Positions 1 to 5,363 of a DNA stretch of 5,397 nt are shown here, piece after piece (within the stretch, counting starts at the first letter, position 1; each line of letters begins with the position of its first letter). The stretch covers positions 1-5,397 of the forward strand of contig JALONE010000103.1 in assembly GCA_025455125.1 (NCBI GenBank), written 5' to 3'. The notes beneath the pieces are model-generated. The model made no database searches. It had not been told where the DNA came from and saw only the letters and a program-made list of their open reading frames with translations. This DNA is from Bacteroidota bacterium. Lineage in GTDB: Bacteria; Bacteroidota; Ignavibacteria; UBA10030. The position numbers were made by a program, and so were the translations under genes.

Positions 1-564
1 GTTCTGGATCTTCTTCAACCTGCCGCGGAGCAACCCCTTCTTGGCGGTGCTCACGCGGTCTGTGAACAACACGCCGTTCAGATGATCGTTCTCATGCAGG
101 AACACCCGCGCCAGCAAGCCATCCAGCACGAGTTCCTGTTCCTGAAAACTCGTGTCGCGGAAGCGAACGCGGACCTTCTCCGCCCGCTTGACGTCCGCGC
201 GAACGTCAGGAATGCTCAGACATCCCTCTTCCATGGAGAACGCTCCTTCCTCCTCGATGATCTCCGGGTTGATCATCGCGACCGTGCGTGGAAGATGCGG
301 CGATGTAAGGTGGCCATACTCGGCGACTTCGGTGAGTTCTCCCTCCGGCTTTTCGGGGAGTTCCTCAATATCCATAATGTCAATAACAAGCACCCGCCTC
401 AGATCGCCCACCTGCGTCGCCGCCAATCCGATTCCGTTCGCCTTGTGCATCGTCTCGAACATGTCGACAACAAGTTTGGTCAGACTGTCGTCCATGGCTT
501 TGACGGGCTTCGCCGTTGCACGAAGAACATCGGTCCCGTACAAATAGATCGGCATGATCGACAT
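1..564 (-). CDS. def: Peptide deformylase, 3' end cut by window edge
   Basis: Removes the formyl group from the N-terminal methionine of new proteins; a cytoplasmic metal-dependent hydrolase. The reading frame gives 188 codons down to base 1 with no stop, so only a short C-terminal tail should be missing. All three family motifs are present: GIGLAATQ (residues 44-51), EEGCLSIP (112-119, metal ligand Cys115) and HENDH (157-161, ligands His157 and His161, catalytic Glu158). Residue 156 before the first His is Leu, where many deformylases have Gln. About 65-95 holds an acidic loop (EELPEKPEGELTEVAEYGH) longer than in the E. coli enzyme. The ATG at 564 is chosen over the in-frame ATG at 555 because AAGGAG (575-570) lies 5 nt upstream. 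It begins 30 nt after the NlpC/P60 gene, so the two are probably co-transcribed. The family call is secure; the exact C-terminus is not visible. Confidence 0.96.
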   Translation of the reverse strand, partial: MSIMPIYLYGTDVLRATAKPVKAMDDSLTKLVVDMFETMHKANGIGLAATQVGDLRRVLVIDIMDIEELPEKPEGELTEVAEYGHLTSPHLPRTVAMINPEIIEEEGAFSMEEGCLSIPDVRADVKRAEKVRVRFRDTSFQEQELVLDGLLARVFLHENDHLNGVLFTDRVSTAKKGLLRGRLKKIQN

Positions 565-569
565 GAGTG

Positions 570-575
570 CTCCTT
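570..575 (-). promoter_or_regulatory. Shine-Dalgarno of def
   Basis: AAGGAG reads on the minus strand 5 nt before the ATG at 564. It fixes the deformylase start there rather than at the second ATG (555), which would be 14 nt away. It also shows that this genome uses canonical Shine-Dalgarno sites on at least some genes. Confidence 0.75.
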
Positions 576-594
576 GATTCCGTCTGTATCCTGA

Positions 595-1245
595 TCACGA
601 ACCGCCGATCACCCGTCGGGTGAATTCATAGCGGCTCTTGTAGTACGTGCTCTGCAGCGAGGAGATCGTCACACCGAGTGTGACACTTGCGTGCGCAAAC
701 AGATTGTCTCCGAGATAGATCCCGACATGCGATGCGCTGGTTCCGGTCGTGTTGAAAAAGAGGAGGTCGCCAAACTTCAGATCGTTCGCGGCAACGGGAA
801 TGCCAATCTCCGCCTGTCCCGCGCTCGTTCGCGGCAAAGCGACCGCGGCTCCTTGTTGGTACACGATCATTGTGTATCCGGAGCAATCCATTCCGCGCTC
901 GCTCGCACCGCCGTGGACATACGGCACGCCCATATACCGCGAGATCGCACGCATCAACTTGCTTTCATCCAGCGGCGGAATGGCGGGATTCTTCTGCTCA
1001 CGGAAGCTTCGCTTCCCTTGCGTGATCGCATCGATCTCCTGGGGCGCCGGCTTCCGGTCGTTTTCTCGCGATTCCTCCTCCGCTTCCTTCGAGCTGAATC
1101 GCGGCCCCGTCTGACGCGGCGGCTCGGCGGCGGATCGCTTGCCCGAGCCGAATCGCGGAGACGCCGTCCCGCATCCCTCAACGAGAATTGCCCCGGCGAT
1201 GATCGCGACCAGACAGGCCGCGCGGACGAGAATTCCGGCTGGCAT
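595..1245 (-). CDS. NlpC/P60-family cell-wall hydrolase, putative lipoprotein
   Basis: Predicted peptidoglycan endopeptidase of the NlpC/P60 (papain-like) fold, which typically cuts stem peptides such as the D-Glu-to-diamino-acid bond. Numbered from the ATG at 1245 (216 residues), it has a signal peptide with Arg8, a hydrophobic run (about 9-22) and a lipobox-like LVEGC ending at Cys25, implying an envelope-anchored lipoprotein. A charged, Pro/Arg/Glu-rich linker follows (about 26-92). The C-terminal domain (about 95-212) has the catalytic Cys in MDCSGY (Cys121), the His in SHVGIY (His173) and a third polar residue, His185, in LFAHAS, so it looks active. The start is uncertain. A GTG at 1341 would add 32 residues and overlap the sigma gene by 17 nt, but it would bury the signal peptide; the ATG at 1245 has no adjacent ribosome site. 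The Glu just before Gly-Cys is unusual for a lipobox. It lies 79 nt after the sigma gene and 30 nt before def. Confidence 0.9.
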   Translation of the reverse strand: MPAGILVRAACLVAIIAGAILVEGCGTASPRFGSGKRSAAEPPRQTGPRFSSKEAEEESRENDRKPAPQEIDAITQGKRSFREQKNPAIPPLDESKLMRAISRYMGVPYVHGGASERGMDCSGYTMIVYQQGAAVALPRTSAGQAEIGIPVAANDLKFGDLLFFNTTGTSASHVGIYLGDNLFAHASVTLGVTISSLQSTYYKSRYEFTRRVIGGS

Positions 1246-1257
1246 ATCGATAGCAAA

Positions 1258-1275
1258 GCCCTGCCAAGGCAGGGC
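1258..1275 (-). terminator. GC hairpin between sigma gene and NlpC/P60 gene (terminator or attenuator candidate)
   Basis: GCCCTGCCTTGGCAGGGC is a perfect inverted repeat: 8-bp arms around TT, or more realistically 7 bp closing a CTTG tetraloop. On the minus strand it is followed by TTTGCTA, only a short T run, so intrinsic termination would be weak or partial. It lies 50 nt past the sigma-factor stop and 12 nt before the lipoprotein ATG, a sensible place for a terminator or attenuator that lowers downstream expression. It could instead be a translational element in the leader of the lipoprotein gene. The inverted repeat is seen directly; the function is inferred. Confidence 0.45.
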
Positions 1276-1282
1276 CGGGGAG

Positions 1283-1288
1283 CTCCTT
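1283..1288 (-). promoter_or_regulatory. Displaced Shine-Dalgarno-like AAGGAG upstream of the hairpin
   Basis: AAGGAG on the minus strand lies 37 nt before the lipoprotein ATG at 1245, with the 18-nt hairpin between them. If the hairpin were looped out, the effective distance would fall to about 19 nt, still long. No ATG, GTG or TTG in the correct frame lies at normal spacing downstream; an in-frame CTG sits 10 nt away. It may be a chance match, or part of an unusual initiation arrangement. Confidence 0.25.
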
Positions 1289-1324
1289 GTGATGATCGGG
1301 AATGGCGGAAGAGCCGAGCGCTTC

Positions 1325-2179
1325 CTACCCGAGATACGCACGCAACGCCTTGCTCCGGGATGCGTGGCGCAAACGGCGGATCGCCTTCTCCTTAATCTGG
1401 CGCACCCGCTCGCGCGTGAGATTGAATTTTTCGCCGATCTCTTCCAGCGTGAGAGAGTGTTCCTGCTCGAGGCCGAAATAGAGCTTGATCACCTGCGCTT
1501 CACGCTCGCTCAGCGTCGATAACGCGCGGCGCACTTCCTCGCGCAGCGATTCCTCCATGAGCGTCGAGTCGGGAGACGGCTGACGGTTGTCCTGAATGAC
1601 ATCCAGCAACCGGTTGTCCTCCCCCTGGGCGAACGGCGCATCCATCGAGAGGTGGCGTCCCGAGATCTTCAGCGTGTCCGAGACCTCGAACAGCGACATG
1701 TCGAGCTCTTCCGCCAGCTCACTGGCGCTCGGCTCACGCTCGTACTCCTGCTCGAGCGTGCTGAATGCCTTGCCGATCTTGTTCAACGCGCCGACACGAT
1801 TGAGCGGCAGCCGGACGATGCGCGACTGCTCGGCAAGCGCCTGGAGGATGGATTGACGGATCCACCACACCGCGTAGGAAATGAACTTGAAACCGCGCGT
1901 TTCGTCGAATCGCTTTGCAGCCTTGATGAGGCCCAGATTCCCTTCGTTGATCAGGTCACCGAGCGACAGTCCTTGGTTCTGGTACTGCTTCGCGACACTC
2001 ACCACGAAACGCAGGTTCGCCTTTGTCAGTTTTTCAAGAGCCTTCTGATCCCCCTTCTTGATGCGACGGGCGAGGTCGATCTCTTCCTGCGGAGAGAGCA
2101 GTTCGACCTTCCCGATCTCCTGGAGGTACTTGTCTAACGACTGGCTCTCGCGATTCGTGTATTGCTTGCTAATCTTCAA
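1325..2179 (-). CDS. rpoD: Primary-type sigma-70 factor (RpoD/SigA), short form without region 1.1
   Basis: RNA polymerase promoter-specificity subunit, 284 residues. Region 1.2 is at about 14-46 (SLDKYLQEIGK...). Region 2 is at about 51-120, with DLINEGNLGLIKAAKRFD (75-92) for core binding and FKFISYAVWWIRQSI (97-111) for -10 melting and recognition. Region 3 covers about 125-205, including the SGRHLSMDAPF segment leading into the 3.2 finger. Region 4 (about 217-272) ends in the helix-turn-helix LTLEEIGEKFNLTRERVRQI that reads the -35 element. The near-consensus regions 2.4 and 4.2 favour the housekeeping sigma over a stress paralogue. Region 1.1 is absent and the protein is close in length and sequence to the short RpoD of Bacteroidota/Chlorobiota-like bacteria (from memory). 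The start is a TTG, supported by AAAGGA 7 nt upstream; no in-frame ATG lies nearby. It follows deoB after 36 nt, with no terminator seen in the gap itself. An RpoS-like group 2 role cannot be excluded from one copy. Confidence 0.95.
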   Translation of the reverse strand: MKISKQYTNRESQSLDKYLQEIGKVELLSPQEEIDLARRIKKGDQKALEKLTKANLRFVVSVAKQYQNQGLSLGDLINEGNLGLIKAAKRFDETRGFKFISYAVWWIRQSILQALAEQSRIVRLPLNRVGALNKIGKAFSTLEQEYEREPSASELAEELDMSLFEVSDTLKISGRHLSMDAPFAQGEDNRLLDVIQDNRQPSPDSTLMEESLREEVRRALSTLSEREAQVIKLYFGLEQEHSLTLEEIGEKFNLTRERVRQIKEKAIRRLRHASRSKALRAYLG

Positions 2180-2186
2180 TGGAACG

Positions 2187-2192
2187 TCCTTT
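2187..2192 (-). promoter_or_regulatory. Shine-Dalgarno deciding the TTG start of the sigma factor
   Basis: AAAGGA on the minus strand lies 7 nt before the TTG at 2179. Upstream in-frame codons back towards the deoB stop include no ATG or GTG, so this site plus TTG is the best available initiation region. Confidence 0.65.
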
Positions 2193-2215
2193 GTTCGTAA
2201 CCGTTTTCCCTCGCG

Positions 2216-3397
2216 TCAGCGCAGAAGGGAGAGAAAGCTCTCGCCCGCGAGAGAGTCGCCGCGGAGACCAAAGAATTCCGCGACCGTTGTTCCTGCATCC
2301 GCGAAGGTGTTCCGTGTTCCCAGGGACACGTTCGTCCGTCCGCCGGGATGCACACAGAGCAGAGGGACATATTCGCGCGAATGATCCGTGCTCGCATCCG
2401 TCGGATCGTTCCCGTGGTCCGCGGTCATGAGGAGAACGTCACCCGTCTTGAGTTCTGCGAGGATCTGCGGGAGCATGACATCAAATTCCTCCAGCGCCTT
2501 CGCAAACCCTCCGGCATCCTGGCGATGGCCGAACAGCATGTCGAAGTCGACCAGGTTTGCCATGATGAATCCTGTCTGCATCTGTCGCATCGACGCGATC
2601 ACGGCCCGAGCCCCTTCCGCGTTCGACGTCGTGTGGATCGTTCGCTTCAACCCTCGGCCGGTGAAGAGGTCGTCGATCTTTCCGATCCCGACCGTCTCGA
2701 TGCCCGCCGCACTCAGCTCATCCAACACCGTACGTCCCGGCGGTTCAACAGCGTAATCCCTGCGTCCCGATGTCCGCGTGTACGCACCGGATGTTCCGAC
2801 GAACGGCCGCGCAATGACCCGTCCGACCGCATGATCACCGACGACGACCTGCTCCCTGGTGAGATGACAGATCTCATACAAACGATCCAACGGGATCACC
2901 GATTCGTGCGCCGCGATCTGAAACACGCTGTCCCCCGACGTGTAGACGATCGGATACCCCGTGCGGACGTGTTCGTCCCCCAGTTCATTGATAATGACGG
3001 TTCCGGAAGCGGGTTTGTTTCCCAAATACCCCTTCTCGCCAGTAACGCGCAAGAAGGAGTCTAGGACGTCCTTGGGAAACCCGTGGGGATACAGCGGAAA
3101 TGGCCGTTGCGTGACAATGCCGGCGATCTCCCAGTGACCTGTCGTGCTGTCTTTTCCATTCGACCGTTCCGCCATCCTGCCGAAACAGCCCTCCGCATTC
3201 GCGACAGGACGAAGGCCCTCCGCCTGGACGATATTCCCCAGGCCGAGTCGTTCGAGGTTGGGAAGATGAATCCCCCCAACGGCGTGCGCGGTGTTCGCGA
3301 GCGTATTCGTCCCCGCGTCACCGTACTCTGCCGCATCGGGCAATGCACCAATCCCGACTCCGTCCAGAACGATGAAGACGAATCTGCCTTGCGTCAC
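2216..3397 (-). CDS. deoB: Phosphopentomutase
   Basis: Interconverts ribose-1-phosphate and ribose-5-phosphate, and the deoxy forms, linking nucleoside salvage to pentose phosphate metabolism in the cytoplasm. At 393 residues it is full length for the alkaline-phosphatase-superfamily prokaryotic DeoB. Metal site residues are visible: Asp12 in FIVLDGVGIG, Asp286 and His291 in NLVDFDMLFGHR, Asp327 and His328 in MTADHGNDPT, and His339 in DHSREYVPLL. The phosphorylated Thr is expected at Thr86 in GKDSTTGHWE. The cap-domain region holds YTSGDSVFQIAAHE (152-165) and DLFTGRG (243-249). The start is a GTG with no recognisable ribosome site; it lies 21 nt after the zinc-ribbon stop in the same reading frame, so translation may be coupled. 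No deoA/deoC/deoD partner is in the window, so this is not a classical deo operon. Confidence 0.97.
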   Translation of the reverse strand: MTQGRFVFIVLDGVGIGALPDAAEYGDAGTNTLANTAHAVGGIHLPNLERLGLGNIVQAEGLRPVANAEGCFGRMAERSNGKDSTTGHWEIAGIVTQRPFPLYPHGFPKDVLDSFLRVTGEKGYLGNKPASGTVIINELGDEHVRTGYPIVYTSGDSVFQIAAHESVIPLDRLYEICHLTREQVVVGDHAVGRVIARPFVGTSGAYTRTSGRRDYAVEPPGRTVLDELSAAGIETVGIGKIDDLFTGRGLKRTIHTTSNAEGARAVIASMRQMQTGFIMANLVDFDMLFGHRQDAGGFAKALEEFDVMLPQILAELKTGDVLLMTADHGNDPTDASTDHSREYVPLLCVHPGGRTNVSLGTRNTFADAGTTVAEFFGLRGDSLAGESFLSLLR

Positions 3398-3418
3398 GAT
3401 CGTCGGGCGGTCTGTGGA

Positions 3419-3613
3419 TTATCCGAGGATCTCTTTCTCGTTGCACTTGCACAGCTGGACGCGCTGCCGGTTGAACCGGTACGAGCCGTGCGCTGAACGA
3501 ACGGACTGGACGTACAACGTCGCAACCTTCGGTCCGCCGCACTTGGGGCAGATCACCCCTTTTTCCTTGCCCGCCTTTTTGGCCTTTTCTGCAAAGTCAG
3601 TCTGTTTTGCCAT
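3419..3613 (-). CDS. Small zinc-ribbon-like protein, function unknown
   Basis: A 64-residue basic protein. The N-terminus is a Lys-rich, probably helical segment (about 1-19: MAKQTDFAEKAKKAGKEKG), followed by Cys22-x-x-Cys25 (CPKCG) and Cys55-x-Cys57 (CKCNEKEIL). Two paired cysteine knuckles about 30 residues apart are what a zinc ribbon needs, so metal binding is likely. The segment between them (KVATLYVQSVRS..GSYRFNRQRVQL) looks like beta strands. I cannot assign a named family. Its basic charge would suit nucleic-acid or ribosome association, but that is inference. The ATG at 3613 has GGAG 6 nt upstream (3623-3620), and the cysteine pattern plus operon-like placement argue for a real gene. 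It sits directly before deoB and just after the heptamer repeat array. Confidence 0.82.
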   Translation of the reverse strand: MAKQTDFAEKAKKAGKEKGVICPKCGGPKVATLYVQSVRSAHGSYRFNRQRVQLCKCNEKEILG

Positions 3614-3625
3614 AAGAAACTCCAG

Positions 3626-3681
3626 TCAGTAATCAGTATTCAGTTCAATCAACAATCCCAAATCAACAATCAACAATTCAA
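3626..3681. repeat. AT-rich array of 7-bp units in the intergenic gap
   Basis: Eight consecutive heptamers can be laid out on the plus strand. Three are TCAGT-type (TCAGTAA, TCAGTAT, TCAGTTC). Five are AATCAAC-type (AATCAAC, AATCCCA, AATCAAC, AATCAAC, AATTCAA). Three AATCAAC copies are exact. The array fills nearly all of the 64-bp gap between the GGDEF gene stop (3678-3680, inside the last unit) and the ribosome site of the zinc-ribbon gene. Its composition contrasts sharply with the GC-rich genes around it. It resembles the heptameric short tandem repeats known from intergenic DNA of some cyanobacteria, but kinship is not claimed. It may also contain a promoter for the zinc-ribbon-deoB-sigma genes; no convincing promoter boxes could be fixed. 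Confidence 0.7.
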
Positions 3682-5363
3682 TAGACCCTCACCAGATTCC
3701 CCCCCGCCTCGACCGCCTTCTTCAGAACCTTCTCTGCATTCTCCAACAGCGAGACATCTGTGAAGTTCCCGGATGGTCCCGCCACACCGATGCTCACGGT
3801 CACCGTGAAACTCTTGTTGTCAATATTGAGGATGTTGCTCGCGATGTTCTTCCGGACCTTCTCCGCCCAGAGTGTCGCTTCATTGGCGTTCGTCTGCACA
3901 AGCACTGCGCCAAACCGGTTTGTGTCAAACCGTCCGACCACGTCATAGTGCCGGATGGAGGCCTTGATCATCTGGCCGATGCTCTGGAGCACGACATCCA
4001 TCGCTTCTTTTCCGTGCCGCAGTGTATGCTCGTCCATGCGGTCCACGGACACGAGCACGACGGCAATATCGAATCCGAAGTCGGTCGCGCGCTGTGCCTC
4101 CTCATGCAGGCGCTCGAGGAAGTGCTTCCGCGTCGACACGCCCGTCACCTCATCGAGCGAAACAACGTTCGTCAGCGTCTCGCTCAGGGTCAGCACTTCG
4201 AGCGCCCAGGACCCCGAATCCGCCAATCGCTGGATCAAACGGACATCAGCGTCTGCATAGCTCTTGGTATCCTTGCTTTCGACAACGATGGCGCCATAAC
4301 ACCGGGTCAGCGAGATCAGCGGCACGATCGCAAGCGATCCCTTCGTGTCACAGCGCTCTGCGGGATAGAACCGCGGAATCGTCAGCGATTCGACCCGATC
4401 AACGACCTTGGGAACGCTCGATTGAATCACCGATCCGACCAGACTTCGATGGACATCCACCTCGCCCAGCACGGGGACATACGAATCGTTCATTCGGTTC
4501 AACACCTGCTGGATGAACCAGGCCTTGCGGGCATCGTCATAGACAACAATGGAAACGTAATCCCACGGCACGAGCCGCGAGACCTCTTCCGCGATGGAAC
4601 GCGTGATGTTGTGCGCGGACGAGTCAAGGATGAATTGCTCCCGCAGCCTGCTCAACGACCGGAGGACCTCGGAATCGAGAAGCATGTCATACTTGTCCGT
4701 GTACGTTTGGATGAGCGATGAGATCAGCTTCGCGAAACGCGCGAGAAGCGCCATCGTCTCCGGTCCGTACGCGTCTGCTTCCGGGCAGTCGAGCGAAAGC
4801 ACGGCAACCGGTCCGGCCGCCGTCGTTGTCGCACCCGCATAGAACACCGGCACTGCAACCGCCGTCCGCACCGATTCTGTCCCATCATAGTACGGCAGCA
4901 CATCCGACTGCGACGCATGTTCGAGAAAATTCACAAGCTGGGGTTTGTTGGTTCGTGCGACTTGACTCAGGATATCGGTCCCAAGCTCGCAGCGCCGGTG
5001 GGTCGTGAACACCGTGCTGTCCGAACTATGCGCTTCGAGAACGAGCTGCTGCTTCTCCTTGTTCACCCAATACAGACAGACTGTCCGCGCGAAATGAACG
5101 TCCTTCAGGACCGTCAGGACGCGCATCATCACATTCCGGAACTCCGACCGCGCCCCTCGCTCGCTGGAGGATTCTGTTTCTCCGCCTTCGAGAAAATCTT
5201 CCGCCTGAAACTCGTAGCTTTTCGGGATCTCTGCGCGCTTCGGTTCGAGAACGGTCGCCTGCGGCTCTTGTTTCGGCGTAGTTGCTTCGGCTCCGTCATC
5301 GACAAATTCTATCCGGTACTGCTTCCCCGACGATTGAAAATCATCAAAGATGAGTTTCTTCAT
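3678..5363 (-). CDS. Tandem GAF protein with degenerate GGDEF domain
   Basis: A 561-residue soluble protein with no signal peptide or membrane segment. A poorly conserved, charged N-terminus (about 1-70) precedes two GAF-like sensor domains (about 72-222 and 245-396). A C-terminal domain (about 402-561) has the GGDEF-domain plan: DEVTGVSTRKHFLERL at 404-419 matches the usual DxLTGLxNRRxF start, and VTVSIGVA at 521-528 and the GGN near the end also fit. The signature loop, normally RYGGDEF, reads RFDTNRF (478-484), so the two glycines and both acidic residues are lost. The usual metal Asp pair in the first strand is VSVD (437-440), with one Asp missing. Diguanylate cyclase activity is therefore unlikely. 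RHYD (471-474) keeps the RxxD pattern at the spacing of the c-di-GMP inhibitory site. It may be a ligand-regulated effector or scaffold; partners are unknown. The ATG at 5363 has GGAGG 4 nt upstream (5372-5368). Confidence 0.88.
   Translation of the reverse strand: MKKLIFDDFQSSGKQYRIEFVDDGAEATTPKQEPQATVLEPKRAEIPKSYEFQAEDFLEGGETESSSERGARSEFRNVMMRVLTVLKDVHFARTVCLYWVNKEKQQLVLEAHSSDSTVFTTHRRCELGTDILSQVARTNKPQLVNFLEHASQSDVLPYYDGTESVRTAVAVPVFYAGATTTAAGPVAVLSLDCPEADAYGPETMALLARFAKLISSLIQTYTDKYDMLLDSEVLRSLSRLREQFILDSSAHNITRSIAEEVSRLVPWDYVSIVVYDDARKAWFIQQVLNRMNDSYVPVLGEVDVHRSLVGSVIQSSVPKVVDRVESLTIPRFYPAERCDTKGSLAIVPLISLTRCYGAIVVESKDTKSYADADVRLIQRLADSGSWALEVLTLSETLTNVVSLDEVTGVSTRKHFLERLHEEAQRATDFGFDIAVVLVSVDRMDEHTLRHGKEAMDVVLQSIGQMIKASIRHYDVVGRFDTNRFGAVLVQTNANEATLWAEKVRKNIASNILNIDNKSFTVTVSIGVAGPSGNFTDVSLLENAEKVLKKAVEAGGNLVRVY

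Noticed and set aside
82..594. Plus-strand ORF of 170 codons at the left edge
   Set aside because: The minus strand there encodes peptide deformylase with all three motifs; the plus-strand frame is its shadow.
691..1395. Plus-strand ORF of 234 codons opposite the NlpC/P60 gene and the sigma gene end
   Set aside because: It overlaps two well-supported minus-strand genes and has a low-complexity Arg-rich product with no domain.
2238..2253. Perfect inverted repeat CTCTCGC-CC-GCGAGAG near the 3' end of deoB, as a terminator
   Set aside because: It lies inside the deoB coding sequence (residues SLAGES), is followed by a mixed pyrimidine stretch rather than a T run, and the sigma gene starts only 36 nt past the deoB stop. 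Most likely codon-driven.
2348..3064. Plus-strand ORF of 238 codons opposite deoB
   Set aside because: DeoB on the minus strand has all its catalytic motifs; the plus-strand protein is Arg-rich and motif-free.
3626..3681. CRISPR array
   Set aside because: The units are 7 bp with no spacers, far shorter than CRISPR repeats, and no cas gene is present.
3948..4721. Plus-strand ORF of 257 codons opposite the GAF-GGDEF gene
   Set aside because: The opposite strand carries recognisable GAF and GGDEF-type domains; the plus-strand product is His/Arg/Asp-rich with no known motif, typical of an antisense shadow in GC-rich DNA.
3678..5363. Active diguanylate cyclase
   Set aside because: The signature reads DTNRF instead of GGDEF/GGEEF and a metal-binding Asp is missing, so catalysis is not supported.
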